64,000 nt of DNA. Origin: JAJDTR01 sp965220415. GTDB lineage: Bacteria > Poribacteria > WGA-4E > JAJDTR01. The notes under the pieces are model-generated. The model ran no database searches. It saw nothing but the letters and a program-made list of their open reading frames with translations, and was not told the DNA's origin. Shown one piece after another: positions 37,624 through 46,874 of the stretch (position 1 is its first letter; the number at the start of each line of letters is the position of its first letter). The stretch is from assembly GCA_965220415.1 (NCBI GenBank), contig OZ244829.1, positions 2,046,001 to 2,110,000 of the forward strand, given 5' to 3'. The position numbers and the translations under genes were made by a program.

Positions 37624-37935
37624 TCATCGATCTTGGGAAGATTTCCATTCTCTCTGAGCATCTTTTCCGAAAAACTTGCCTTCAACCGCCTCCCCGATGT
37701 CAATATCAAACTGGTCGGCTAACGCCGCAAGTATCACGAAGGTGTCCGCAATCTCCTCATTAAGACGATCGGCGCGAAACTCGCCGTAGTTTATTGACCA
37801 AAGCCGTTTGAGTTCCGATGCAATTTCTCCAACCTCTTCAGTCAGTAACACACCCAACTTGACGGGATCCGTAACAAAGCCCCGTTTTCTGCGTTCCTCG
37901 GCGATTCGTTCCTGAAGTTCAGTCAAGTCGGTCAT
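37624..37935 (-). CDS. MazG-like nucleotide pyrophosphohydrolase
   Basis: The 103-aa protein has the metal-binding helix pairs of the all-alpha MazG/dUTPase family: TEEVGE with Glu33, Glu34 and Glu37, and LNEEIADTF with Glu60, Glu61 and Asp64. It would cleave (d)NTPs to monophosphates. The short single-domain size matches housekeeping members. Lies upstream of the NUDIX gene on the same strand, giving a small nucleotide-sanitation pair. Confidence 0.8.
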   Translation of the reverse strand: MTDLTELQERIAEERRKRGFVTDPVKLGVLLTEEVGEIASELKRLWSINYGEFRADRLNEEIADTFVILAALADQFDIDIGEAVEGKFFGKDAQREWKSSQDR

Positions 37936-38048
37936 GAATTTCCCCTTTGCTCAGCAAAAAAATCAGGTTCTTCAGGGTTAAGTGTGGGAATGAAACTTGC
38001 TAATGGAATGGTATTAACCGTCAAAGCGAACCGTACGAAGGCACGGGG

Positions 38049-39437
38049 CTAATACAACCGTTCAACAAACCGACGCAACTGCAATTCTAGGTCTTTGCCT
38101 ATTTCCGGGTGCTTATCCGCAAGGTTGTTGAGTTCGTATAGATCTGTCTTTCGATTATAGAGTTCTGCCTTTGGCGGCGTTTCCAAGCTGCCGACGAGCG
38201 TGCAGGAGATGGCGCCAAGCGTGCCCGGCATACTTTGCTCAACCTTGGGAAGGGTCGGCAACCACCAGATATAACTCCAATCGGACGTGCGTATACTCCA
38301 CGATTTCAGGTAGAAGCCGGAGTAGGCATAATCACGAATCTTTTCCGTCTGTCCGGACATAATCGGGATAAGGCTCTGACCGTGCATGTGCCCCGGTCCT
38401 ACTACACCCAAGAAATCAAGGACAGTGGGCATAATATCTGGCGGCTGCGCGAATGCCGACCGACGTTCGCCGTTGCCGATTCCTTCAGGATGTTTGATTA
38501 TCAATGGGATATGTACAAGTTCCTCGTAGGGCCAAGGACGCGCTTTTCGCATGATGCCGTGCCCCCACCTGCCTTCACCCAGTGGTTCGCCGTGGTCTGA
38601 CATGAACACAATCAACGTGTCATCGAACATGCCGAGGTCGCGCAACCGGTCCAGGAAGATGCCAAGCCATTTGTCTACCAATGAGATTTCGCCCGCATAA
38701 AGCGCTTGAACGCATTTTAGATCTTCCGCCGTGAGATACCCCTCCACCTCGCCGGGGATTGGATGAATGAGTTCTTTGCCGTTGTAGTCGGGCTGGTACA
38801 TCCGGTTGAAAGGCTCGGGCGGGTCCCACGGTTCATGCGGATCAAAACAGTCCATCCACAGGAACAGCCCATCCCTCTTGGGTTGATTCTCGATCCAATG
38901 CAGAGACGATTTGACAACCTGCGCAATAAAGTGGTCTTCATCGCTCTTCCAGTGCGACCGATTTCGTAGGTATTGTTCGAGCTGGTCGCGAACGTTTGCA
39001 CTTGCCCCTGCGTCGCTGTTGGATTTGTGATACGCGTCCACATCAACTTGAATTGATTCATCAAGGATGTGTGGGTCACCCTCTTGACCGCGGATGAAAT
39101 GGACGTAGTCGAAGCCGCGCTCAAATGCCATTTGCGGCTTGTGCATGTGATAAGTATCGGCAATCAATGCCGAAGTATAACCCGAGTTCCAGAGCACCTC
39201 GGCCAAGAGAACATCGTCGTGTTCAAGACGCTGCCATCCGCGAAAAGGAAAGGTATAACGCCCGGTGAACAGCGAGGTGCGTGTTGGAATGGTCGGCAAT
39301 CCTTCCGCAAAAGCCATATCAAAGACACAGCTTTCCTCTGCAAATCGATCCAGATTTGGCGTCTGAATCCACTCGTTGCCGTAGCAACCGAAATGGTCGA
39401 CACGCCAACTGTCCGCCATAATGACAATTATATTCAT
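38049..39437 (-). CDS. Sulfatase-family hydrolase with Thr at the nucleophile position
   Basis: The 462-aa enzyme belongs to the alkaline-phosphatase/sulfatase superfamily: Asp9 in MADSWRVDHFGCYG, and MSDHGEPLGEGRWGHG at 279-294 with Asp281 and His282. The active-site segment reads TIPTR at 49-53, where sulfatases need Cys or Ser (C/S-x-P-x-R) for formylglycine. Here Thr49 occupies that place. Thr is the nucleophile in phosphodiesterase/phosphatase members, so a phosphate-ester substrate is possible. No signal peptide, so cytoplasmic. The C-terminus and other ligands look normal. Confidence 0.82.
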   Translation of the reverse strand: MNIIVIMADSWRVDHFGCYGNEWIQTPNLDRFAEESCVFDMAFAEGLPTIPTRTSLFTGRYTFPFRGWQRLEHDDVLLAEVLWNSGYTSALIADTYHMHKPQMAFERGFDYVHFIRGQEGDPHILDESIQVDVDAYHKSNSDAGASANVRDQLEQYLRNRSHWKSDEDHFIAQVVKSSLHWIENQPKRDGLFLWMDCFDPHEPWDPPEPFNRMYQPDYNGKELIHPIPGEVEGYLTAEDLKCVQALYAGEISLVDKWLGIFLDRLRDLGMFDDTLIVFMSDHGEPLGEGRWGHGIMRKARPWPYEELVHIPLIIKHPEGIGNGERRSAFAQPPDIMPTVLDFLGVVGPGHMHGQSLIPIMSGQTEKIRDYAYSGFYLKSWSIRTSDWSYIWWLPTLPKVEQSMPGTLGAISCTLVGSLETPPKAELYNRKTDLYELNNLADKHPEIGKDLELQLRRFVERLY

Positions 39438-39575
39438 ATTCGGAACCTAGATTGATTAGTGGTGAGAGATACCAATTCGTATTCGATTTGGTATCGTTTG
39501 GGGGAATCGATGGCAGTCATCCAACTGACAGGACAGCGCACCGATCAGCTTAGGTTGAACCGGAGTTACAAACTC

Positions 39576-39794
39576 CTAGTTGGGTGGTGGGTCGCTGAGG
39601 AGGTATCTCTTCCCGCCGCTCAAAAGGGAGGCTTTCGCATAGGTGAGAATCTTGGCAACTTCCAACTGTCCATCGTACGAAACCGGCATGTTGTCTATGC
39701 GAAACATATCAATAGCCGCTTTCACTGTTCTGACGTGTAAGTGCTCCTCCGCGAAATCGAGATCGTCGGGCAGAATCCCTAGAATTGGATTCAT
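39576..39794 (-). CDS. Small protein coupled to TIM-barrel gene, unknown function
   Basis: This 72-aa protein is not recognised. It is mostly helical with an acidic start (PDDLDFAEEHLHV) and a basic end. Its ATG overlaps the stop of the sugar-phosphate isomerase gene by four bases (ATGA), and GGGGAG lies just upstream, which supports real translation. A + strand frame in the same region was judged a shadow. The role is unknown. Confidence 0.5.
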   Translation of the reverse strand: MNPILGILPDDLDFAEEHLHVRTVKAAIDMFRIDNMPVSYDGQLEVAKILTYAKASLLSGGKRYLLSDPPPN

Positions 39795-40657
39795 CTCCCC
39801 ATAGTGCCCGCCAATTGATCGGGATAGTCTTCAAATTTCTGCAGTGTGCGCAGATAGTCCGCGCTTACCTGTGCGGCTTCGGCGGGCGCCATAATCTCGG
39901 CGAGTGCCTGGTGAACCGTCACGTATCCATCGTAACCAACGGTTTCCAAAGCGTCGAAGACCTCATGCCAATTCACTCCGCGCGGATCGTGGAGCGGGAC
40001 GTGGTCGAAATATACCGTCCCGCGAACCCATGTTTCGACGTTCGCCTTGCCTTCGGGGTTGGGCAGGTAATTCTGTAGGTAAACATTGAACAGATAAGGC
40101 TCGAAAGCATTGAGCGCCTCTAACCCATATGGTTGACCGCACATGCGCAGATTCGCAGGCTCGTAAATAATGCCGAAATTCGGACGATTTACCCGTCGCA
40201 ACACTTCCACCGAACCTTCAATCGTCTCGAACAAACTTGCAGCGTGGCACTGATGCGCGAGACGTATCCCCCGCTCCGCCGCCTCATCACAGGCGCGCTC
40301 CATCCAAGCGATGTCCTCCTCCTTCTTCATGCATATCCGCATCAAGCCGCAGGGAAACGCCTCGGCAAGGTTGAGGTAGGGTGTGATGTTTCGTAACGCG
40401 TTGGGGCCCCGCTCGAAATTTTCCGGAATGGCGAAGTCGCCGGTGACCATTGAAACCGTTAGGCTCAAACGGTCGATAATTTGGCGTACCGCTGTAACTC
40501 GTTCCTTTGGCGACTGTATCCCGGCAATCGATGCTCGCATACAGATTGCATGATAGCCGTTGTCCTTCGCCAATTCCGAAAAGTCTTCAAATGGCACGGC
40601 AGCCTTCTCTTTGTCGGAGAACGATTCCGCAATCCGCGTGGAGAGTGAAAGTTTCAT
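39791..40657 (-). CDS. Sugar-phosphate isomerase/epimerase-like TIM barrel
   Basis: The 288-aa protein fits the xylose-isomerase-like TIM-barrel family: MKLSLSTRIAESF at the first strand, HQCHAASLFETIEG and YEPANLRMCG along the barrel, and a conserved EVFDALETVGYDGYVTVHQ near the end. Typical members isomerise or epimerise sugars or inositol derivatives with a metal ion. AGGAG precedes the ATG at 40657. It faces a divergent Gfo/Idh gene, the usual pairing for sugar or inositol catabolism, with a coupled small protein downstream. Confidence 0.82.
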   Translation of the reverse strand: MKLSLSTRIAESFSDKEKAAVPFEDFSELAKDNGYHAICMRASIAGIQSPKERVTAVRQIIDRLSLTVSMVTGDFAIPENFERGPNALRNITPYLNLAEAFPCGLMRICMKKEEDIAWMERACDEAAERGIRLAHQCHAASLFETIEGSVEVLRRVNRPNFGIIYEPANLRMCGQPYGLEALNAFEPYLFNVYLQNYLPNPEGKANVETWVRGTVYFDHVPLHDPRGVNWHEVFDALETVGYDGYVTVHQALAEIMAPAEAAQVSADYLRTLQKFEDYPDQLAGTMGR

Positions 40658-40953
40658 GGACGATACTCCTGTCAATCCTGCTTACGACCCACATGCGCGT
40701 AGCAAAAAGAGTGAGTTAGAACCTAGGGAACACTGACGTAACCTTAACACGATGACCCTTTTACGTCAATGACAATTAGTCTGAGATTCACCGTAGAGGA
40801 AGCTCTTTACCGTCCGATTTTCGACTATTTACGTTTCACGCTTAATATCTTTCTAATAGCCAATTCGCCAAGAAATGAGGTATCATCTCTTGTGCAACCG
40901 GAACACAACCGCGCAAACGTGCTAACCCCTTTCGGGAAAATATGGAGGGCTTT

Positions 40954-42048
40954 ATGCAAGACCAAATGAAAATCGGAATCATCGGGTGCGGCGCTATCAG
41001 CGGGGCATACTTTGGCGGTGCCCAAAACACGAACGCCCTGAAAATCAAATCCTGCGCCGACATTCGCACGGAAACCGCTCAAGAGGCGGCGGACGCATGG
41101 GGGTGCCAAGCCGTCAGTGTGGACGCGTTGTTGGCGGACGCCGAGATTGAACTCGTCATTAACTTGACCGTTCCAAGGGCGCATGTGGAAGTGGCGACTG
41201 CGGTATTGGAATCGGGAAAGCACGTCTATACCGAAAAGCCTTTCGGTGTGAGCATCGAAAGCGGGCAGAAACTCCTCGCGAAAGCGGCTGAAACCGGGTT
41301 ACGCGTCGGCAATGCCCCGGACACCTTTTTCGGGGCCGGGATTCAGACATCGCGCAAAGTGGTAGATGAAGGCGGAATTGGAAAGCCCATCGCAGGCTCG
41401 GCGTTCATGTGCGGCCACGGTCACGAGAGCTGGCACCCGAATCCCGCGTTCTATTACGACATCGGCGGCGGTCCGATGCTTGACATGGGCCCCTACTACG
41501 TGACAGCGCTGGTCAACATTCTTGGACCCGTCAAACGCGTCGCCGCCATGACCACCAAGGCATTTGAGGAAAGAGTGGCAACCAGCGAAACCGCCTACGG
41601 ACTTCGCATCCCCGTAAAAACCACCACCCACCTGACCGGGGTGCTTGAGTTTGTTAGCGGCGCCGTCGTAACAATGATTATGAGTTTTGACATGTGGAGG
41701 CATAGCTTGCCGTGCATAGAACTTTACGGCGAAACAGGCTCCATTCAGGTGCCGGACCCGAACGGATTTGCGGGACCAGTGTTCCTTTCACAAAATCGTG
41801 AGGATTGGTCGGAATTCCCGCACGCCTTCCCTGCGAATGCTCGTATGATCGGCGTAATCGACATGGTTCGGGCTATTCGCTCCGGACGGCTGCACCGCGC
41901 CAGTGACGCTTTGGCTTACCATGTTCTGGAAGTCATGCTCGCATTTGATAAGTCTTCGGAATCGAATGAGCATGTAGAAATCCAGAGCACCGTGGAACGC
42001 CCCGCACCCCTACCACTAGGCCTAGATGAGTGGGAGGTGGAGGACTAA
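40954..42048 (+). CDS. Gfo/Idh/MocA family NAD(P)-dependent oxidoreductase
   Basis: The 364-aa enzyme has the Rossmann motif IGIIGCGAISGAYFG at the N-terminus and the family signature EKP at 94-96 (YTEKPFG), followed by a beta-rich C-terminal domain. The catalytic region (GGGPMLDMGPYY) is intact. GGAGGG lies four bases before the ATG at 40954, preferred over one 12 bp upstream. It probably oxidises or reduces a sugar or polyol; the divergent isomerase supports this. Confidence 0.9.
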   Translation: MQDQMKIGIIGCGAISGAYFGGAQNTNALKIKSCADIRTETAQEAADAWGCQAVSVDALLADAEIELVINLTVPRAHVEVATAVLESGKHVYTEKPFGVSIESGQKLLAKAAETGLRVGNAPDTFFGAGIQTSRKVVDEGGIGKPIAGSAFMCGHGHESWHPNPAFYYDIGGGPMLDMGPYYVTALVNILGPVKRVAAMTTKAFEERVATSETAYGLRIPVKTTTHLTGVLEFVSGAVVTMIMSFDMWRHSLPCIELYGETGSIQVPDPNGFAGPVFLSQNREDWSEFPHAFPANARMIGVIDMVRAIRSGRLHRASDALAYHVLEVMLAFDKSSESNEHVEIQSTVERPAPLPLGLDEWEVED

Positions 42049-42112
42049 GGCACGGCCGTTGGCTGAAAATCGAAAAACAAATCTAAAGATCAAACGAATG
42101 GATAGTGATTTT

Positions 42113-42133
42113 GTAGGGTGGGCACTGCCCACC
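42113..42133. repeat. Palindromic repeat family A
   Basis: GTAGGGTGGGCACTGCCCACC is a perfect family A copy, between the Gfo/Idh and ankyrin genes. It can form a hairpin. Confidence 0.75.
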
Positions 42134-42224
42134 AGCCTTTTGCAAACCCCGGCCCATAGGATGGGTTGAACACGGTGGAGCCCAACAACAACTAGAATAC
42201 GGCAACTTGCTTGGAGGTCATACG

Positions 42225-43067
42225 ATGAATCAACAACTTAAAGCGCAATGGCAGGAAGAATTTGAAAAGGCAGACGTTCAGACCGTTAGACAGATGCTCA
42301 CTCAAGAGCCGAGACTGGTTAATGTGCGGGTGAGGCGCAGCAATCAGGCAGAACCGCGGTGGGGACCGTTATTTGTTGCCAGCGTCAAGCTCAATAGCCT
42401 TGATAAGGTCAAAGCCCTCATTGAAGCGGGGGCGAACATCAACAACAGTGAACTCGGCACGCACTGGCCAAGCACCGATTACGAGATTAACCGGTATTTC
42501 ATTGATCGTGGTGTTGACGTGAATCAGCCGAGTTATCTCGGATTTCACGCCATCGGTGTTACAGAACTAGATTCCTTTCTTCTGATGATGAAACACGGGC
42601 TCGATCCCAACTTCACGTGGGCTTACGTTGGACAGACAATGTTACATATGCAAGCGTTGCATGATAACGACAAAGAGTTGGCGTGTACGTATATGCTGAT
42701 CCGGGCGGGAGCAGATGTCAACGCACAAGCCCGAACCGGTTTGGATGACGAACCCATCATGGAGAACGAACACGGTATCCGGTACGGTCGAAAAACCCCA
42801 CTTCACTCCGCCGCACGTTCCGGCAGTAAGCTGCAAGTGTCCCTTCTGCTTGACCACGGGGCTGACGCTTCCCTCAAAACGGTCATCCGAATCGTCGAGC
42901 CGAAACAACTGGCCGAGTGGACGGGAGATGTTACATCGTTCCTCTGGCCCATGACAGAGTTCAAGCGAGTATTGTTTGAGCCGTATCCGGGCGAAACGCC
43001 GAGGGAAATGGCAATCCGTTACGGGCATCACGAGATAGCGGCAATCCTCAAGGAGAGAACCGGCTAA
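42225..43067 (+). CDS. Ankyrin-repeat protein
   Basis: The 280-aa protein has about four ankyrin-type repeats: LDKVKALIEAGANINN, LACTYMLIRAGADVNAQA, then KTPLHSAARSGSKLQVSLLL followed by DHGADASLK, and a last repeat with TPREMAIRYGHHEIAAIL. It is cytoplasmic and probably binds another protein. GGAGG precedes the ATG at 42225. No operon partner is evident. Confidence 0.85.
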   Translation: MNQQLKAQWQEEFEKADVQTVRQMLTQEPRLVNVRVRRSNQAEPRWGPLFVASVKLNSLDKVKALIEAGANINNSELGTHWPSTDYEINRYFIDRGVDVNQPSYLGFHAIGVTELDSFLLMMKHGLDPNFTWAYVGQTMLHMQALHDNDKELACTYMLIRAGADVNAQARTGLDDEPIMENEHGIRYGRKTPLHSAARSGSKLQVSLLLDHGADASLKTVIRIVEPKQLAEWTGDVTSFLWPMTEFKRVLFEPYPGETPREMAIRYGHHEIAAILKERTG

Positions 43068-43206
43068 ATCTCGTTTCATCTGGCTAGAGATGTCGTACAT
43101 CTTCGCCATATAGGAATCTGTCGGTGGACGCATTTGTCTACAGAGGAGGAGTACAATCAATGCAGAAACGTCACGAGGCAAAACCCTAATCTTGCTGTCG
43201 CAGTCG

Positions 43207-44058
43207 CTATTCGCTTGATTGATCGTCTAACGTTTGGGAGGCAGAAGGCAAGAGATAGAACACGTCCCAATCGTAGGGTTGGCTGTCGTTGGAAATGATG
43301 ACGAGTTGCCCATCTATGGTTTCACCATCGGGATTTTCTACTTCGAATGTCGATTCATCAAAGTGGACGGTGCGGGGGGCTAGATATTGAACGTGTCCGT
43401 CTTTTCTTATCACTTCGAGCACGGCGGAATCGGGTTTACGGCGGTTCGCATTGACGTGAAGGTAAACGCTTTGAAGTTTCAAATCTGTATAGGGTGCGTT
43501 ACCGATGACAACAGTTTCGGAAATCGAAACCGTGCGTGTTGATGTATAGTAGCGGAAGGTTTCGTAGGGCAGTGGTGCAATGCCGTTAAATTGGATTTTT
43601 GCAACCACCGATCCGAAATGAAAAGCGAATGTGTCTTGAACCGGGTTCTCGGTTACGGCGGGGGTAAGGGCAATCATGCTGGCGGGGTAGAGCACCAATA
43701 GAGTTGCCGCCCATTTTCGCGTAGAGGTTATGCGCCGGCAGATACGCAAAACCAGAAAACAAGTTACCGTCGCCATGCAGATGTAGAGCACGATAGGCAG
43801 CCAAGCTGAGTTTACGTGTTTCTCAAGGATCTTATCTCGAAAAAGCCAGTAGAGCCCCCAGACGAAGCCAAGCGCCACAGCGTAAACGGCGTAGGATAAC
43901 AGTGAAGTACGGGCAAAACGTTTCCAGAGATAACACGCAGCGACAGCGGCAAGGATTGTGGCTGGAAACCGAAAGAGAGGCTGCAAATCCCCGTAGCTGT
44001 GAGCATAGAGGAATATAACTAAGAATCCAATAGCGAGAAGCACGATAATTAACGGCAA
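43207..44058 (-). CDS. Membrane protein with soluble C-terminal domain, LamG-cluster
   Basis: The 283-aa protein has five or six helices in its first ~150 residues and a beta-rich extracytoplasmic C-terminal half with aromatic and charged residues (YYTSTRTVSISETVVI). It is not recognised. It is the last gene of a minus-strand series starting at 46874 (secreted protein, two LamG proteins, small membrane protein), likely an operon because gaps are 2 to 94 bp. Confidence 0.65.
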   Translation of the reverse strand: MPLIIVLLAIGFLVIFLYAHSYGDLQPLFRFPATILAAVAACYLWKRFARTSLLSYAVYAVALGFVWGLYWLFRDKILEKHVNSAWLPIVLYICMATVTCFLVLRICRRITSTRKWAATLLVLYPASMIALTPAVTENPVQDTFAFHFGSVVAKIQFNGIAPLPYETFRYYTSTRTVSISETVVIGNAPYTDLKLQSVYLHVNANRRKPDSAVLEVIRKDGHVQYLAPRTVHFDESTFEVENPDGETIDGQLVIISNDSQPYDWDVFYLLPSASQTLDDQSSE

Positions 44059-44079
44059 TTTGACCTCTTGGCACAGTTG

Positions 44080-44481
44080 CTATTTTTTTATCATCTCATA
44101 AGTGAGCGGCGCCTCAAATTCGTGTTTTCGCATTGCGTCGAGTTGCACTTGCAAATTCCCCGCCTCAGTGTTGTCAAGGTTGAGAATTTTCAGGTCGACA
44201 GTCGTCATGGTGCGCGCACGTGACGGCGGGGGAACCTTGAGATTAGGCGGTGGAGATGCGTGTGCCAACTTCGTTAGGGAAGGCTGTCGAATCTGCTCAA
44301 GCAAGTTGATGATGTTCTGCCGGGTAAGGGTATCCTGAAGGAAATACTCCTTAATCAGGTGCCCAAAAGAACTCCCTGTATTCGGCGGGGAGATATTGGG
44401 ATTAGCTGCAATCACAATGAGAAAAAACGCCAAAATCGCGATGGGCGATGCTTCAGCGATGTATTTTTTCCATTTTGGCAT
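44080..44481 (-). CDS. Small single-span membrane protein, LamG-cluster
   Basis: The 133-aa protein has one N-terminal helix (ASPIAILAFFLIVIAAN), a proline-rich linker (HASPPPNLKVPPPSRAR) and a charged end. Its ATG at 44481 lies 2 bases after the stop of the upstream LamG gene, so the two are coupled. Not recognised; its layout suggests an anchor or accessory protein for the LamG products. Confidence 0.6.
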   Translation of the reverse strand: MPKWKKYIAEASPIAILAFFLIVIAANPNISPPNTGSSFGHLIKEYFLQDTLTRQNIINLLEQIRQPSLTKLAHASPPPNLKVPPPSRARTMTTVDLKILNLDNTEAGNLQVQLDAMRKHEFEAPLTYEMIKK

Positions 44482-44483
44482 AG

Positions 44484-45386
44484 CTAAAAAAGGAAGTCGC
44501 GCTTGATGTTGCCCCAAGTGGTAGCCACCTTATCGCGGGGATGAACGGAGAGCAAACCACCGGCGGTGAGCGTATAGCCGTTGCCGGAAGAATCGCGGTA
44601 GGCGGTGGCGCCAGGTCCTTCCGCGAAGCGCCAAAGCGCTATCGTCCATACGTCGGCTTCAAAGCGCCGCTGTGGATGTATATTTCTCTTGAGTTCGTAA
44701 CGGAACCCCCTGGAAACACGCACTCCGTCAATATAGCCTCTCATGGATTCATGTCGGTGCCCCCACTGAACACCTTCCTTGAACTTTACAATCGGCGCCC
44801 CGCCAATCACGAACGGGGAGGGCGTTCGGCCCATCACACTGTTTGTACGTCCCTGACCTTTGCCTCGGCCGTCGAAAAAATACTGCCTCGTAATCTTGTT
44901 TTGTTCCTGCTTAATCTGATAGGCGATGTGTACCCAACGCCTTAACGGGTATTCGTGAGGCCGAAGGGGTATAAAAACGGCGCCAGGAGCGCCGACCTTA
45001 GGTGACGGTTGCGACGATATCGTATATCGGAGATAGACTGTGCCGTCCGGTTCCTCCATGTCAAATTTGGAGCCAAGGTTTCTGCCACGGAGATCTGCAG
45101 AATAGCTTCCAGGCTTGGCAAAAATTACCCACTGCCCACCTGTAGCTAAATCGTCGAAATTTGCATCTTCTGGTTTATCGGTCAAATAAATCCATGCCTC
45201 AATCGTGAGTCCGCCGCGATTGGCATTGTCGAAAACGCCGGGGTAATCGGCGTAGGCATACCCATCGGGACGCAGTTCAAGGACATCTCGAGGGACCGAC
45301 TCATGCTGAGCAATGACGCTCGGAGCGGCGAGAATCAATATGATGAAGGTTGCAATACCGTAGGAAGAAATTGTGTTGAATTTCAT
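44484..45386 (-). CDS. Secreted LamG-domain protein (copy 2)
   Basis: The 300-aa protein has a signal peptide to about residue 26 and a concanavalin-A-like/LamG fold over ~35-290 (LTIEAWIYLTDKPEDANF, then PLRRWVHIAYQI and ALWRFAEGPGATAYRDSSGN). The family binds glycans or proteins at the surface. It is closely related to the gene directly upstream, with almost the same last 40 residues, so the pair arose by duplication. Confidence 0.8.
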   Translation of the reverse strand: MKFNTISSYGIATFIILILAAPSVIAQHESVPRDVLELRPDGYAYADYPGVFDNANRGGLTIEAWIYLTDKPEDANFDDLATGGQWVIFAKPGSYSADLRGRNLGSKFDMEEPDGTVYLRYTISSQPSPKVGAPGAVFIPLRPHEYPLRRWVHIAYQIKQEQNKITRQYFFDGRGKGQGRTNSVMGRTPSPFVIGGAPIVKFKEGVQWGHRHESMRGYIDGVRVSRGFRYELKRNIHPQRRFEADVWTIALWRFAEGPGATAYRDSSGNGYTLTAGGLLSVHPRDKVATTWGNIKRDFLF

Positions 45387-45403
45387 GTAAAGTCTCGGAT
45401 TTT

Positions 45404-46297
45404 CTAAAACGTACCCCGCTTTATCCTACCCCAAGTGATAGCCACCTTATCGCGGGGATGAACGGAGAGCGAACCGCCCGCGGTGAGGGTATAGCCGTTA
45501 CCTGAGGCATCGGCATAAGAAGGCGCACCGGGCCCCTCCTCAAAGTGCCAAAGTGCTATCGTGCGTGCGTCAGCGGAAAATCGGCGTTTCGGGTGAATAT
45601 TGCCATGTATGTCGTAACGGAACCCCTTAGATACGCGAACGCCGTCAATGTAGCCCTTCATTGAGGTATATTGTTGTCCCCATCGAGCGCCTTCCTTGAA
45701 CTGTATAATTGGCGATCCGCCAATTACGAAGGGAGCGGGCGTGCGCCCCATCAGGCCCGGCTTAATTCCAGACCCTAAGGGTTTGCGGTTGAAAAACGGA
45801 AACCGTATAACCCTATGTTTCTCCTGTTTTAGCTCATAGGCAATATGAGTCCAACGCCTCAACGGGTAGTCTTCGATCCGTATGGGCACAAAAATACCGC
45901 CATCACCACGGTTATTTTCTGTCGGTTGTTTTGATTGCGCAAATTGGAGATAGGTAGTGCCATGCGGTTCAAGCATGTCAGCGCGCGAGTCGAGGTTTCG
46001 CCCACGGATTACCGCAGTATAGCTTCCAGGTTTGGCAAATATTATCCACTGTCCCTCGCGTGTGTCTAGATTATCGAAACGACCGTCTTTCGGTTGATCG
46101 GTCAAATAAATCCATGCCTCAATCGTGAGGCCTTCGCCATTGGCGTTGTCAAACACGCCGGGGTAATCGGCATAGACATACCCCTCGGGGCGCAATTCAA
46201 GCACATCGTGGGGAACCAAATCAATCTGGGCGAATGCGCACGGCAGGAGAACAAAAACAAGAAAAACACCGAAGAAAGAAAACGGTTTTAATGTCAT
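45404..46297 (-). CDS. Secreted LamG-domain protein (copy 1)
   Basis: The 297-aa protein has a signal peptide (FSFFGVFLVFVLLPCAFA) and a concanavalin-A-like domain with LTIEAWIYLTDQPKDGRF, then PLRRWTHIAYELKQEKH and ALWHFEEGPGAPSYADASGN. It shares more than half its residues with copy 2, 18 bp downstream, including a nearly identical end (TLTAGGSLSVHPRDKVAITW). Surface or periplasmic glycan binding is inferred. Confidence 0.8.
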   Translation of the reverse strand: MTLKPFSFFGVFLVFVLLPCAFAQIDLVPHDVLELRPEGYVYADYPGVFDNANGEGLTIEAWIYLTDQPKDGRFDNLDTREGQWIIFAKPGSYTAVIRGRNLDSRADMLEPHGTTYLQFAQSKQPTENNRGDGGIFVPIRIEDYPLRRWTHIAYELKQEKHRVIRFPFFNRKPLGSGIKPGLMGRTPAPFVIGGSPIIQFKEGARWGQQYTSMKGYIDGVRVSKGFRYDIHGNIHPKRRFSADARTIALWHFEEGPGAPSYADASGNGYTLTAGGSLSVHPRDKVAITWGRIKRGTF

Positions 46298-46391
46298 AGC
46301 ATTTTCTTGTTCAACAGGTTAGTGATGAGCGGAGAGTGTGCATAAAAATACTAACCGCTCATCACGGAGGGAGAATTGTTTCCCCCACAAC

Positions 46392-46874
46392 TCACGGTAC
46401 TGTAATATCATCGGTCAACGAGCCAGCTTTGGCGCCAGTCCCTTTGCGTGCCGCAGTGTATGCACTAAAAGTGTAATTGCCGGGGTTTGCCATGCAATCA
46501 CCGGATTTAAAGACATGGGTGGATACAAAGAATTGGCCCGGGTTAATACTAACCTGAAACTCATCGGTCATGTCTTCGGCAAACAGTCCAGTGTTGTTAT
46601 TTTTCACTTTGTGATGATATTCAATGTCGAATTGGAGCTTTTTGGTGTGTTTGTTCCAGATAGAATATTGGTGTGCAGAATCGGAGACTAATAAGTCACC
46701 GACTTGCGCGATGCCATCATTGCGAACCCAAGCCCACGATTGCCATTCACCATCGGGATCGGAATATGTGTCGCTGTCAGTCTCGGCAACGAGCATAGGA
46801 ATAGCACAGGCTAATGCCAACGCAAATGATATCGCGACGAAACGTTGTTGTTGTGAAAAGCTGCGGACTTTCAT
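46392..46874 (-). CDS. Small secreted protein of LamG cluster, unknown function
   Basis: The 160-aa protein has a signal peptide ending near residue 30 (LACAIPMLVA) and a beta-rich mature domain with an aromatic core (EWQSWAWVRNDG) and a Cys near the end (SGDCMANPGNY). AGGAG precedes the ATG. It is first in the minus-strand series, so probably the first gene of the operon. Not recognised. Confidence 0.65.
   Translation of the reverse strand: MKVRSFSQQQRFVAISFALALACAIPMLVAETDSDTYSDPDGEWQSWAWVRNDGIAQVGDLLVSDSAHQYSIWNKHTKKLQFDIEYHHKVKNNNTGLFAEDMTDEFQVSINPGQFFVSTHVFKSGDCMANPGNYTFSAYTAARKGTGAKAGSLTDDITVP

Noticed and set aside
39459..39740. A 93-codon + strand frame opposite the coupled 72-aa protein
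   Set aside because: The minus-strand frame has an ATGA overlap with the isomerase gene and a ribosome site; the + frame has neither.
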